Source: Sporosarcina sp. FSL K6-1522
GTDB lineage: Bacteria > Bacillota > Bacilli > Bacillales_A > Planococcaceae
Direction of reading: 5' to 3'
Length of the DNA: 64,000 nt
Assembly: GCF_038622445.1 (NCBI RefSeq)
Contig: NZ_CP152019.1
Coordinates: forward strand, 372,001-436,000
Below are positions 1 to 8,881 of the stretch, piece by piece; position 1 is the stretch's first letter; each line of letters begins with the position of its first letter. The notes beneath the pieces were generated by a model that worked only from the letters and a program-made list of their open reading frames with translations, did not search any database and was not told the origin of the DNA. A program made the position numbers and the translations under genes.

Positions 1-104
1 AGTTTTTTCATATCAGCTAAATAACGTTTCGTAGACGTTTTCGATTCGGAAAGTCCTGTCGCCAAATCAAAATTAATTGCATATGCTTTTTCTTTTAATG
101 TCAT
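1..104 (-). CDS. Cupin-type glucose-6-phosphate isomerase-like protein (5' part only)
   Basis: Only the first 34 or so codons are in the window; the gene runs off the left edge. The ATG at 104 has an AGGAGG-type ribosome binding site 8-9 bases upstream. The visible protein begins MTLKEKAYAINFDLATG and continues with an SKTSTKRYLADM segment. The D-x-x-TG, then R-x-L-x-DM spacing resembles the N-terminus of the archaeal/cupin phosphoglucose isomerase family (PF06560), which interconverts glucose-6-P and fructose-6-P with a metal-binding cupin. It is the last visible gene of the sugar operon that begins at 8847, 18 bases after the AroE-like gene. A sugar phosphate isomerase would fit this cluster. 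With only about a fifth of the protein visible and no metal-binding motif in view, the family call is tentative. Confidence 0.5.
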   Translation of the reverse strand, partial: MTLKEKAYAINFDLATGLSESKTSTKRYLADMKK

Positions 105-122
105 CTTAACTTCCTCCAATTG

Positions 123-1064
123 TTATCTCATTTGATTAGATATTTGTTCAATTTGAGCAAACTTCTCGCCAATAATTTCTACGTTAAACACTTCCGCAAC
201 CACTTGTGTCCAGCCATGGATGAAGTAAATCCAGCCGTCCTCTACATGTAGATGACGCTGTTCGGCTTGTGCAATTGCCTGATGCATGAAATCCAATTCG
301 CCACGGTAATTCAATTCCCAAACCAAACTGTCTTGTGGGAATGCCGCGTTATCCGTCAACGGTGAACCAGGTCGGTCTTTTCCAAGTCCAGTCGCATTGA
401 CTACCAAAGAATGTGGTTTCAATCCTTCTAACAGTTTGTCGTTTTGCACAGATTCCGGTGTTAAATGATATTCAACAGTTGCTTTAGGATTTACTTCTTG
501 TATAATCTCCTCTATTTCAGTCAAACGTTTTTGACTACGGTTAGCAACAACGACTCGCGATGGGATATTTTCACCATTTTTTGGATCCAACAAATATGCA
601 CAGATGGCAATTGCACTTCCGCCCGCTCCGATGATAAATAGCTCGCCTCGATGATCATTCCAGTAATTAACGGGCACAAAGCTTTCCAATGCCAAACCGC
701 TTGAAATCGGATCTTTCGCATGTCCGCAAAGTTTTCCATCTCTTTTAGAAATGGACGATAATTCGCCAAACATTTGCGCAAACGGATCTAAGTAATCAAA
801 CAAGTCTTCTGCAGCCTCATACAAATCAATCTTATGCGTAGTGACCAAAGCTCCCATTGACAGCTCGTCATTTTTTATAAATTCGACTACTTTTCTATAA
901 TCTTCAGGATTGGCATGGATTTCCATATCAATACCTTTTAGCACAGCGTTTTCCAATCCCAATGCTTTTGCCCATTCCGGGAAAAGCTTCATAATAGAGG
1001 ACTTTGTTGTCGTCACCCCTATAAAATACATCGTTGGTACAGTTGCTTTTTCAGGTAAAATCAA
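123..1064 (-). CDS. Shikimate dehydrogenase-like (AroE-family) oxidoreductase
   Basis: Two-domain AroE-like protein of about 313 residues. The N-terminal substrate domain carries VTTHK, whose Lys (about residue 78-81) corresponds to the catalytic Lys of shikimate dehydrogenases, and an AKDP segment where AroE has NTD. The C-terminal Rossmann domain has IIGAGGSA, and VNATGLG follows. It is longer than biosynthetic AroE (about 270 aa), and the Asp environment is altered, so shikimate is probably not the substrate. The setting, after a 2-hydroxyacid dehydrogenase and a lactonase-like gene in a sugar operon, suggests oxidation of a sugar-derived polyol or keto acid. Start: no well-placed ATG with an RBS; TTG at 1064 lies about 10 bases after GGAAGG; TTG 1073 or ATG 1031 are alternatives. 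Family call is firm, substrate unknown. Confidence 0.8.
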   Translation of the reverse strand: MILPEKATVPTMYFIGVTTTKSSIMKLFPEWAKALGLENAVLKGIDMEIHANPEDYRKVVEFIKNDELSMGALVTTHKIDLYEAAEDLFDYLDPFAQMFGELSSISKRDGKLCGHAKDPISSGLALESFVPVNYWNDHRGELFIIGAGGSAIAICAYLLDPKNGENIPSRVVVANRSQKRLTEIEEIIQEVNPKATVEYHLTPESVQNDKLLEGLKPHSLVVNATGLGKDRPGSPLTDNAAFPQDSLVWELNYRGELDFMHQAIAQAEQRHLHVEDGWIYFIHGWTQVVAEVFNVEIIGEKFAQIEQISNQMR

Positions 1065-1081
1065 GCCTATCAATCCTTCCC

Positions 1082-2053
1082 TTATCGTTTACTGAAAGCT
1101 TTTGCAGGGTTTACATGCATCATTTTATGAATGCGCTCTTCACTAACGCCCGATTGCCTAAGGAGTTTGAGAAAAGTTCCTTGCAAATGGTCCAATCCAA
1201 TCGTCGCTCCGTAGCTCTTCATGCGGTTCCTTGTTGTATCAAGTCCCAATAATAGTTGGTCCTCAAAACCGTTATCCAGCAACCGTCCGATTAACTTCAC
1301 TTCTTCCTCATCAGAATGATATTTAAATCGTCCGATTGTATCTAGTTCTATATAAACGCCCATACTTGCAACATGTAGCAAATACTCTTCATTTTCGATT
1401 TTTCGATCGAGATGACAAAGGATTAATTGATCCTCTGGAATTCCTAAGCTCATATAAAGCATGAGTTGATCCATGGCATTATAGCCGAGTTCGGTGTGAC
1501 TCATAATGGGAGCCCCCGTTTCATAGGCAGCCTTTGCTGCCGCCTTGAACAGACGGAAATAAGGCCCCGCCGTTCCTTCCATATCGGTTGCTGTTTTAAT
1601 GAGCCCTGCTTTTGCTTGTATCCGTTGCTGTGGCCACCCATCTTCACCATCAGCAAACATGCCCATTTGTAATTCATCCATAAATAATTCGACAAGCGTT
1701 TCCATCGAAGCTTCGTGAATCCAATGCTCAGGCGAATAAAATCCAAGCTTGTGAAAGCCCGTTGAAGCCAGAATGTGAATGCCTGTTTCTTCAGATAATT
1801 GTTGTAACCAAGCGGCATTTCGACCGCTCCCAACTGGCTGAGCGTCTACAATGGTCTTGCCACCTAACGCTTGAAATCGTTGTACTTCTTCTTTCGTTTT
1901 GGCGTAATCATCCAACACCAATGACGAATCTAGTTGCTCAGGATAGCCTTTTTTTATAAATAAATGCTCATGACTATGGCAGATTCCCAGATCTGATGGC
2001 TGGATATCGCCTCTAACGGTTGTGATATGCGCTGACGAATTGAATGTCTCCAT
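1082..2053 (-). CDS. Phosphotriesterase-family metal hydrolase, probable sugar lactonase
   Basis: Amidohydrolase-superfamily TIM barrel of the phosphotriesterase (PTE) family, about 323 aa. Visible metal and catalytic residues, numbered from an upstream GTG at 2059, are the HEH pair (about 30 and 32), the carbamylatable Lys in AGLIK (about 155), His in SHTELG (about 188), His in CHLDRK (about 216) and Asp in GLDTTR (about 274). Some PTE homologues in Firmicute sugar clusters are phospho-furanolactone lactonases rather than phosphotriesterases. Here the gene follows a 2-hydroxyacid dehydrogenase and overlaps or abuts its stop, so hydrolysis of a sugar lactone made by the neighbouring dehydrogenases is my inference. 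ATG 2053 is preferred, 5 bases after GATGAGGTG; GTG 2059 is the alternative. Confidence 0.82.
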   Translation of the reverse strand: METFNSSAHITTVRGDIQPSDLGICHSHEHLFIKKGYPEQLDSSLVLDDYAKTKEEVQRFQALGGKTIVDAQPVGSGRNAAWLQQLSEETGIHILASTGFHKLGFYSPEHWIHEASMETLVELFMDELQMGMFADGEDGWPQQRIQAKAGLIKTATDMEGTAGPYFRLFKAAAKAAYETGAPIMSHTELGYNAMDQLMLYMSLGIPEDQLILCHLDRKIENEEYLLHVASMGVYIELDTIGRFKYHSDEEEVKLIGRLLDNGFEDQLLLGLDTTRNRMKSYGATIGLDHLQGTFLKLLRQSGVSEERIHKMMHVNPAKAFSKR

Positions 2054-2055
2054 CC

Positions 2056-3003
2056 TCACACCTCATCCTCTAACATATTGAGTAGATTTTGTGTGGAGAC
2101 GATAGCCATTCGTTCCACCGACTCTTGTGTAAAAGCCCCAATATGCGGCGTTAAAATAAAATTAGGGAGTGCAACCAATGGATCGCCTTCTACAGGAGGC
2201 TCTTGAGAATAGACATCTTGAGCTGCCACTGCAATTTGTCCAGTTGATAACGCCTCAAATAATGCTTGCTCATCCACTAATTCCCCGCGTGCGGTATTGA
2301 TTAAAATAGAGGTCGGTTTCATGTCACTAAATACTTTTGCATCGATGATATGCTTCGTTGCAGTTGTCACCGGCAAATGAAGCGTGACAAAATCGGCCGA
2401 GCGAATTGCGTCATCAAAGTGTTCGGAACGTTGTACATTGAACTCGTCAAGAAATGCTTGATCATTAAAATACGGATCATAAATGGTCACAGTCATTTGA
2501 AGCCCTCTACATCGTTTAGCAACTTCTTTTCCTATTTGTCCTCCGCCGATTACAGCTACACGCTTCCCCGTCAGTTCACAGCCAATCACACGCTCCCATC
2601 CCATTGCCTTAACGGTTTGCACAGATTGGGAAAGTTTACGTGCACTCTCAAACATTAGACCAATCGTCAACTCTGCGACAGAGATGTTATTTGTGCCAAT
2701 CGCATTTTGTACTTGTATCCCCAACTGTTGCGCCTTCTCCAAATCGATATTATCCATTCCCACTCCGTATTTTGAAACAGCCTGCAGTTGGGCACACGAT
2801 TCCAGTACATGTGCAGGTAGCGGATCTACGCCGACGATAATGCCAACGACTCCCTCTTTGGCAACTTCAATGATTTCCTCTTCTGTAAACGTGCGGCCCG
2901 TTGTGTTTTCTAACACTTCAAAGCCTTGTTGTTCCAGCATTTCAATTGGTTTCATTTTATACTTTTGAAATGATTTGGGTGTAATTAGTATTTTAGGTTT
3001 CAT
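2056..3003 (-). CDS. D-isomer-specific 2-hydroxyacid dehydrogenase (SerA-like)
   Basis: 315 aa, normal length for a short NAD-dependent D-2-hydroxyacid dehydrogenase with no C-terminal ACT domain. The nucleotide-binding motif is GGGQIG (about 153-158). The catalytic triad is visible as Arg in NTARGELVD (239), Glu in YSQEPP (268) and His in LTPHIGA (287). Such enzymes reduce or oxidise 2-keto/2-hydroxy acids such as 3-phosphoglycerate, hydroxypyruvate or sugar acids. It is translationally linked to the lactonase-like gene (stop and start overlap) and separated by 86 bases from the upstream dehydrogenase at 3090-4127. In this setting a sugar-acid substrate is more likely than serine biosynthesis, but this is inference. 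Confidence 0.85.
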   Translation of the reverse strand: MKPKILITPKSFQKYKMKPIEMLEQQGFEVLENTTGRTFTEEEIIEVAKEGVVGIIVGVDPLPAHVLESCAQLQAVSKYGVGMDNIDLEKAQQLGIQVQNAIGTNNISVAELTIGLMFESARKLSQSVQTVKAMGWERVIGCELTGKRVAVIGGGQIGKEVAKRCRGLQMTVTIYDPYFNDQAFLDEFNVQRSEHFDDAIRSADFVTLHLPVTTATKHIIDAKVFSDMKPTSILINTARGELVDEQALFEALSTGQIAVAAQDVYSQEPPVEGDPLVALPNFILTPHIGAFTQESVERMAIVSTQNLLNMLEDEV

Positions 3004-3089
3004 GTGTTCACCTTCATTCAGGTAATTTTATGTTTACACTACATCACTATGTCATTACATTATAATTCAGTTCAAGCTCTCTCATTCAT

Positions 3090-4127
3090 TTACTGTTGTT
3101 CTTTCTCCATATCTATTATTACTTTCATTACGAGATCCTTCTGTGTATCGATAATCGAATAGGCTTCGGAATAATCCTCAAACTCTATATGATTGGTAAT
3201 GAGTGATTGTAGGTTAATCTGTTGTGCTTTAATCAATTCTACCGCTCGATTAAAATCAACAGTTTGATACATCGCACTACCTAAAATCGCTAATTCATGA
3301 TCTTGAACAAATCCCATATTCACTTTTGTTAAATCAGAAACAACACCTACGATAACGACTGTGCTCCCTTTTCTCGCCACTTCAATCGACTGAGCTACAG
3401 TGTAACTAGAGCCGACACACTCGAAAATAACATCTGCTTTACTGTCACCAAAGTAACGAACGATCCCTTCAGAAAGACCCTCTTCGTTACTATCAATCGT
3501 TTCTAAACCGCATTGTTGTGCAATTGTAAGACGCGTTGCGCTTAACTCAGACACTACGACTTGCTTGGCACCTAAAGCTTTTGCTGTTTGCGCAACTAAG
3601 TTTCCAATTGGCCCCCCACCTATTACAACTACATTCTTGTTTTCAATAGAAGGGACACGCCGAACAGCATGAACCGCCACAGCTAATGGTTCAATCATTG
3701 CTCCTTCTTCCCATGAAAAAGAATCTGGCAGGATAATCGCTTTTTCTGCATCGACTACAAAGTATTCACTGGCCATTCCCGTCGTTTGAAAGCCCATCAC
3801 TTTGAGTTCTTCACACACATGATACATTCCATTACGGCAAGGATAACATTCGCCACATACTACTTGCGGCTGGACGGTCACTTTATCCCCTACTTTGATT
3901 CCCGTAACATCTTTGCCGACTTCTTTCACTTCTGCAGCAATTTCATGCCCTTGCACAACAGGATACGAAGTATATGGATGCTTACCATGATTCACATGGA
4001 TATCAGAACCACAAACGCCAATACTTTTAATCTTAATTTTAATTTCTTTATTCCCCACTTCAGGAATGTCGACGTCTTGGAATACGATGCTTCCTGGTTC
4101 CGTCATAATCGCTTGCTTCATCTTCAT
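3090..4127 (-). CDS. Zinc-dependent MDR dehydrogenase (sorbitol/threonine dehydrogenase type)
   Basis: 345-aa medium-chain dehydrogenase. The N-terminal GroES-like domain carries catalytic zinc ligands Cys39 (GVCGSD) and His61-Glu62 (GHE), plus four structural zinc cysteines at about 91, 94, 97 and 105. The Rossmann motif GGGPIG lies near residue 170. The family oxidises polyols or secondary alcohols with NAD(P). It starts 12 bases after the stop of another MDR gene of the same operon (4140-5174), and the pair directly follows a ribose-type ABC permease. A role as polyol or sugar dehydrogenase acting on the imported substrate is likely. Two nearby in-frame starts exist (4127 and two codons downstream), with only a weak purine-rich RBS. 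Confidence 0.87.
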   Translation of the reverse strand: MKMKQAIMTEPGSIVFQDVDIPEVGNKEIKIKIKSIGVCGSDIHVNHGKHPYTSYPVVQGHEIAAEVKEVGKDVTGIKVGDKVTVQPQVVCGECYPCRNGMYHVCEELKVMGFQTTGMASEYFVVDAEKAIILPDSFSWEEGAMIEPLAVAVHAVRRVPSIENKNVVVIGGGPIGNLVAQTAKALGAKQVVVSELSATRLTIAQQCGLETIDSNEEGLSEGIVRYFGDSKADVIFECVGSSYTVAQSIEVARKGSTVVIVGVVSDLTKVNMGFVQDHELAILGSAMYQTVDFNRAVELIKAQQINLQSLITNHIEFEDYSEAYSIIDTQKDLVMKVIIDMEKEQQ

Positions 4128-4139
4128 ATCATCGCCCCA

Positions 4140-5174
4140 TTACGTATATTTGATAATCACTTTTTTCGTCTTCTTACCAGCTAGATAATCTTGGAACGCC
4201 TCTGTTATATGTTCAAAATCAATAATTTCCGAAATAAAATCGCTTAACTGCAACTTCTCTTCAAACACCCATTGAATGATTTGGTCATGGCAGGCACCTT
4301 CTTCTTCTTTATAAGGCATTTGCTGAAGGTTTAGCTTCCAATTGTAGGGTGCATTTTCCCAATTCAAATTCATACTATTCGCTTTCGGTACACCGTAACA
4401 CAGAATTTCTCCACGATCTTTCAATAGTGTAATGGCTTCGTTCATAATGTTCTCAGAACCAACCGCATCCAACACATAATTTACACCTGTCGGATAAACC
4501 GTTAATAATCTCTTCCGAATTTCATGCTGTGAACTATTAATACTTACCTTCGCACCAAGTTTCTCAAGTAATTGCTTTTTCTCTTCACTTCGAACGACAG
4601 CAACTATATCTTTTATCCCAAGCAATGTTAGCAGCTTGATAAACGCCATCGCTACCGGGCCGCTTCCATATACAACAATCGACTCTCCCGGCTGAATATT
4701 GAAATAACGAATGGAACTATATACTTCTCTTAATGTAACGAGGACAGGCGCTTCATATTTATCTATAAACGTCGGCAATTTTTTCTGTGCGAATGCAACT
4801 TCAGGGGCTTCACCCGGTGCGTATGCTTCCAAGTCGTCGATAATACCATATTCGCTAAACGCGCCCCAACCAGCGTGCAGTGTCTGCCCATCATGTATAA
4901 GGTTCGGAACAAATGGAAGGACAACCAAATCGCCAACCTCAAAGCTTGTAACTTCATCCCCTACTTCCACTACTTCACCAACACCTTCATGGCCAAGAGT
5001 CAGCGGATACGATGCAGAGTCAAACCCTTTAAATGATTGTTTGATGAGTGTCGCGTCTGTACCGCAAATCCCACAACTGACTGTTCTTACCATAGCCTGT
5101 TTACTTGTAATTTGAGGGCGTTCCACGTCCCAGACTTCCAGTTTCCCCTGCGTTGAAACAACTACTGTTTTCAT
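4140..5174 (-). CDS. MDR-family dehydrogenase lacking the structural zinc cysteines
   Basis: 344-aa medium-chain dehydrogenase. Cys37 (GICGTD) and His62-Glu63 (GHEG) keep the catalytic zinc site. The lobe that normally holds CxxCxxC...C instead reads through FVPNLIHDGQTL with no cysteine cluster, so the structural zinc is missing. This resembles the glucose dehydrogenase-like subgroup, where that loop varies. The dinucleotide motif VYGSGPVAM lies near residue 170. It sits between the sugar ABC permease (37 bases upstream) and the second MDR enzyme, so both probably act on the imported sugar or polyol. Possible reactions are oxidation to a ketose or to an aldonolactone; the nearby lactonase-like gene makes the second attractive. 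Substrate unproven. Confidence 0.83.
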   Translation of the reverse strand: MKTVVVSTQGKLEVWDVERPQITSKQAMVRTVSCGICGTDATLIKQSFKGFDSASYPLTLGHEGVGEVVEVGDEVTSFEVGDLVVLPFVPNLIHDGQTLHAGWGAFSEYGIIDDLEAYAPGEAPEVAFAQKKLPTFIDKYEAPVLVTLREVYSSIRYFNIQPGESIVVYGSGPVAMAFIKLLTLLGIKDIVAVVRSEEKKQLLEKLGAKVSINSSQHEIRKRLLTVYPTGVNYVLDAVGSENIMNEAITLLKDRGEILCYGVPKANSMNLNWENAPYNWKLNLQQMPYKEEEGACHDQIIQWVFEEKLQLSDFISEIIDFEHITEAFQDYLAGKKTKKVIIKYT

Positions 5175-5210
5175 TTAATCACGCTCCTACCATTTACCTT
5201 CAAAAATTTG

Positions 5211-6170
5211 CTACACCGTGCGTTCTCTCTTACTTGTCATGATTTGCAATAATACTGCCGCAATAATGATGACACCCTTAATAATGTCTTGCGGATAAGA
5301 TGGTACCGCCATCAAGTTCATAATATTTCCGATTAGACCCAGGATGAGCGCTCCAGCAACTGTATTCAATACAAAGCCTCTTCCACCCATCAAGCTCGCT
5401 CCTCCAATGACAACCGCCGCAATGGCATCTAGTTCTTGCCCCATCCCAATTGTCGCACTGCCTGTAGAAGATCGGGCAGCCACGAATACCCCTGCCAATG
5501 CTGCCAGTGCCCCTGAAAGTGCATAAGTTGACATGACATATTGTTTCGTTCGTACACCCGCTAACTGTAAAGCCGTTTCGTTACTACCAATTGCCACCAC
5601 TTTACGTCCATACCCTGTATAGCGCTGAATAATCGTAAAAATAACAATCAACAAAGCCGTAATAATAATAATCGGATACATGAAATCTTTACTCACCAAT
5701 AAACTAATCGTACCGGACTCGATTTTTACCGGGCGTCCTTCCGTGATGACGAAGGCAATTCCCCTAGCAATCGTCATCGTGGCGAGCGTGGCAACAAACC
5801 CTTGTATCCCCAGATAAGCTACGAGTATGCCAGAAAACGCACCAAATAATAAGCCAATTAAAACCGCCACACCAATCGAAACGGAGAAGTGCATACCAAA
5901 ATCGGTAATCATGATGGCAGATACAGTTGCCCCAACAGCCATGATAGAACCAACAGATAAGTCAATACCGCCCGCCAAAATGACATACAACAAACCGATT
6001 GCAACCAAAATCGGACCTGCTTGCTGCAAAGCAATATTACGCAAGTTCATCGTTGTCAAAAATGTATCTGATAACGAAGCGCTCACGATAATCAATAGCA
6101 ATAAGATAATAAACGTATTGTTATTGATGATGAATTCCTTCAAATTGAATTTCTTACCGAATGCTGTCAT
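5211..6170 (-). CDS. Ribose-type sugar ABC transporter permease (RbsC family)
   Basis: 319-aa integral membrane protein of the BPD_transp_2/RbsC family, with about eight to ten hydrophobic segments and the conserved G-GIDLSVGS-I segment followed by VATLATM and VVIGGASLMGGRG motifs. It forms the membrane channel for the CUT2-type importer whose ATPase (6175-7659) ends 4 bases before it and whose binding protein is at 7759-8847. Order binding protein, ATPase, permease, catabolic genes is typical of sugar operons. No TM-domain truncation is seen. The ligand cannot be read from the sequence; a monosaccharide or polyol is expected. Confidence 0.92.
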   Translation of the reverse strand: MTAFGKKFNLKEFIINNNTFIILLLLIIVSASLSDTFLTTMNLRNIALQQAGPILVAIGLLYVILAGGIDLSVGSIMAVGATVSAIMITDFGMHFSVSIGVAVLIGLLFGAFSGILVAYLGIQGFVATLATMTIARGIAFVITEGRPVKIESGTISLLVSKDFMYPIIIITALLIVIFTIIQRYTGYGRKVVAIGSNETALQLAGVRTKQYVMSTYALSGALAALAGVFVAARSSTGSATIGMGQELDAIAAVVIGGASLMGGRGFVLNTVAGALILGLIGNIMNLMAVPSYPQDIIKGVIIIAAVLLQIMTSKRERTV

Positions 6171-6174
6171 GGTG

Positions 6175-7659
6175 CTAAACCCCCATAGCTAATTTAATTA
6201 AGTTATTTTCAGTGAGATGTTCTTTTGATAACTCACCAGAAATTTGCCCTTCTCGCATGACAATTGCTCGATCACAAGTGCCAATTATCTCTGCCATCTC
6301 TGAAGAAATAATAATGATTCCTACACCTTCTTCAGCTAGCCCATTGATGATTCGATAAATTTCCGTTTTAGCGCCTACGTCAACTCCACGGGTCGGTTCA
6401 TCGAAAATAAGCAGTTTTGTTTCAATTGCTAACCATTTGGCCAATGCCACTTTTTGTTGATTTCCCCCACTCAAGCTATCTACATTATCTTCCGTCGATC
6501 CATACTTCGTAGCAATCTGAGCCAATAACTCCTCTACTCGATTCTTCTCTTTTTGATGGCTAATGAAGCCATTTCGTTGTTGCGAAACTAGGGTCGTATT
6601 GATTCGAATCGGCTGTTTAAGAAGAAGGCCTTGTGTCTTTCGATCCTCCGGTAATAATCCGATGCCTAATTTAATGGCCATCTTCGGATTTTTTATTTCA
6701 ACTTCTTCTCCAAAATATACGACTTTCCCCTTCGTCTTTCGATCCGCTCCAAAAATGGCACGCATCGTTTCTGTTCGTCCAGAACCAACTAATCCACTAA
6801 ACCCCAGCACTTCTCCTTTTCGTAAAAAGAAAGATGCATCCTCCACTAAACCAGCTGTATATAAATTTTCAATGCGCAGAATTTCCTCGCCAATCGTTGC
6901 ATTTCGTTCTGGAAATAGTTGTTCGATTTCCCGACCAACCATTAAGGTAACTAACTGCTCTTTTGTTATTTGAGCAGTTTCGACGGTATCCACATACTTG
7001 CCATCCTTTAATACCGTGATTTTATCGCTGATGGCAAATAGTTCTTCTAGGCGATGTGAAATATAGACAATCGTCACACCATCTGCTTTCAATTTTTTAA
7101 TCAACTCTAGGAGATTTTGAGTTTCTGAATGAGTCAAAACAGCTGTCGGCTCATCAAAAACAAGAACCTTTGAGTTTTTCGCAAGACATTTACAAATTTC
7201 TACAATCTGTTGATAGGCAACACTTAATTCACCGACTTTTTTAGTAGGATCAATGTGGCCAAATCCGATTTTCGATAATTGTTCTTTTGCCCTTCTCTTT
7301 AGATCTTTCCAGTTGATGAATAACCCAGATTCATTTAATTTATCAATAAATATATTTTCCGCGACCGTTAAGTCAGGGGCTAACATAAATTCTTGATAAA
7401 TGACTGAGACACCTAAATCAATCATGGACCGTGGTGTAGAAACCGTTGCTTCTTGTCCATCAATCACAATCGTGCCTGCATCTTTGGCATAAGCACCCGC
7501 TAGGATCTTCATCAGGGTTGATTTACCTGCTCCATTCTCGCCAATCAAGGCATGAATTTCTCCTTTGATGACATTCATATGTACATCTTCCAGAGCTTTA
7601 ACACCTCCGAAATTTTTGGATATATGGTTCATTTCTATAATGTAATCGGAAGTCACCAT
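6175..7659 (-). CDS. Sugar ABC transporter ATP-binding protein with two nucleotide-binding domains (RbsA/MglA family)
   Basis: 494 aa, the usual length for CUT2 ATPases with tandem ABC domains. Domain 1 has Walker A GENGAGKST (about 40-48), the degenerate signature LSVAYQQ and Walker B LVFDEPT. Domain 2 has a degenerate P-loop region (SGLVGSGRTE), signature LSGGNQQKV (about 390) and Walker B LIFDEPTRGVDVG. The degenerate second P-loop is normal for RbsA/MglA. A good RBS, AAGGAG, lies 7 bases before ATG 7659. It energises uptake through the adjacent RbsC-type permease. About 100 bases separate it from the binding-protein gene and contain a hairpin that probably lowers downstream expression. 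Confidence 0.93.
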   Translation of the reverse strand: MVTSDYIIEMNHISKNFGGVKALEDVHMNVIKGEIHALIGENGAGKSTLMKILAGAYAKDAGTIVIDGQEATVSTPRSMIDLGVSVIYQEFMLAPDLTVAENIFIDKLNESGLFINWKDLKRRAKEQLSKIGFGHIDPTKKVGELSVAYQQIVEICKCLAKNSKVLVFDEPTAVLTHSETQNLLELIKKLKADGVTIVYISHRLEELFAISDKITVLKDGKYVDTVETAQITKEQLVTLMVGREIEQLFPERNATIGEEILRIENLYTAGLVEDASFFLRKGEVLGFSGLVGSGRTETMRAIFGADRKTKGKVVYFGEEVEIKNPKMAIKLGIGLLPEDRKTQGLLLKQPIRINTTLVSQQRNGFISHQKEKNRVEELLAQIATKYGSTEDNVDSLSGGNQQKVALAKWLAIETKLLIFDEPTRGVDVGAKTEIYRIINGLAEEGVGIIIISSEMAEIIGTCDRAIVMREGQISGELSKEHLTENNLIKLAMGV

Positions 7660-7697
7660 GACACATCTCCTTCCCTTCGTCTGTTTGGTCTTATAAA

Positions 7698-7726
7698 GAA
7701 ATCCTCCCAGTGAGCGAGAGGATTTC
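7698..7726 (-). terminator. Intercistronic hairpin between sugar-binding protein and ATPase genes
   Basis: A 9-bp perfect inverted repeat (GAAATCCTC at 7698-7706, GAGGATTTC at 7718-7726) followed on the minus strand by TTTAT. It lies between the binding-protein gene and the ATPase gene. Such hairpins commonly protect the upstream mRNA or partly terminate, giving excess binding protein; I infer that here. Confidence 0.6.
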
Positions 7727-7758
7727 CAAAATTATTGAGTTGTCCAATTAAACAGAAA

Positions 7759-8847
7759 TCAGAATCCGAATTCGTAATATTCGTCTACATTGTCTTTTGT
7801 AACAGCTGCTGGTTCTGTTAAAGTAATCTCGTCATAGCTCTTTGGATCTTTACCGTCAACAAGAATTTCTTTACCGATTTTGATACCTAATTGAGCTACT
7901 TTATACGGACTGTTTTCACCCGTTGCGAAATATTTTCCTTCTTTGATCAAATCATAAGCCTCTTTCGCACCGTCAGCTGCCGCTACAATATCAACTTTTT
8001 CAATACCGGCATTTTGAAGTGCTGTCATTGCACCAAATAACATCTGATCGTTCTCGCCAAGAACAGTTGTCAAATTCGGATTCGCAGTGATTAAGTCTTC
8101 AGCTGCTTTCAAGCCTTCTTCTTCCGTCCAAGCTCCCCAACCTTGTCCAACTACAGAGAATTTCGCTTCTGCATTAGATGCTTTCCCTTTAGATGTCAAC
8201 TGGTCATCCAGTTCCCCAGCAAGTTTCCAAGCTTCTTCTTCAGACACGCCAAGCTTTCCTTCCAAAATCCCTGCAAATAAACCTGTGCGACGTTCTCCAC
8301 CAGCAACGTTACCTTTTGCACCACTCAAAATGATAGAAGTGATTTCTTCATCGCCCATTTTCTCTGCGTAAGCAAGTCCTACAAGACGCCCATTTTGTTT
8401 GTTATCAGAATAAACAGTCGTAATATCCTCTGCTTCTTCACCAACACCGCTATCCAAGTTGATGACGCCGATGCCTGCTTCAGCTGCTTTATTAATACTT
8501 GGTACGACTGCATCCGGTTCAATAGCATCCAAGTAAATTAAATCTACGCCTTGTGCAATAAATGTCTCAATATTTTCCGCTTCTTTTGCTGTATCCCCGT
8601 TTGCATCCAATACCGTGACTGCCCAGCCCTCTTCTTCAGCGTATTCTTTCACTGCTTCAACAAGTGAAACGAAGTAAGGTGAATCTTGTGTCTTAATGGC
8701 AAATCCAATTTTAAATTTATCTCCACCGTCTTTATTGCCTTCTTTTTTACCATCTGTTCCTTCTGTACCTGATGAATCACTACACCCAGCCAAAACTAGC
8801 AAAATCGCAAGAAGCGCTGCAACAAGAGAAAATTTGTACTTTTTCAT
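7759..8847 (-). CDS. Sugar-binding lipoprotein of the ribose-type ABC transporter (RbsB family)
   Basis: 362-aa periplasmic-binding-protein-1-like lipoprotein. The N-terminus MKKYKF, a hydrophobic stretch and lipobox LVLAGC (Cys about 22) indicate lipid anchoring outside the membrane. A Ser/Gly/Glu/Lys-rich linker precedes the mature domain, which starts FKIGFAIKTQDSPYF; the two-lobed sugar-binding fold follows, with VINLDSGVG, TVLGENDQM and VDIVAAADG segments. It is slightly longer than RbsB because of a Lys/Glu/Thr-rich insert near the middle. It is the first gene of the transport operon, with a complex control region upstream (cre, dyad, direct repeats). The ligand is unknown; family members bind pentoses, hexoses, polyols or psicose/allose. 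Confidence 0.92.
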   Translation of the reverse strand: MKKYKFSLVAALLAILLVLAGCSDSSGTEGTDGKKEGNKDGGDKFKIGFAIKTQDSPYFVSLVEAVKEYAEEEGWAVTVLDANGDTAKEAENIETFIAQGVDLIYLDAIEPDAVVPSINKAAEAGIGVINLDSGVGEEAEDITTVYSDNKQNGRLVGLAYAEKMGDEEITSIILSGAKGNVAGGERRTGLFAGILEGKLGVSEEEAWKLAGELDDQLTSKGKASNAEAKFSVVGQGWGAWTEEEGLKAAEDLITANPNLTTVLGENDQMLFGAMTALQNAGIEKVDIVAAADGAKEAYDLIKEGKYFATGENSPYKVAQLGIKIGKEILVDGKDPKSYDEITLTEPAAVTKDNVDEYYEFGF

Positions 8848-8881
8848 GAATATACCCCCCAGTTTTGTTTTCTTATTAGGT

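Noticed and set aside
4711..5115. 134-aa plus-strand open frame opposite an MDR dehydrogenase
   Set aside because: Lies wholly antisense to a well-supported gene, low-complexity Ser/Thr/Pro composition, no RBS. Many similar antisense frames across the window were discarded for the same reason.
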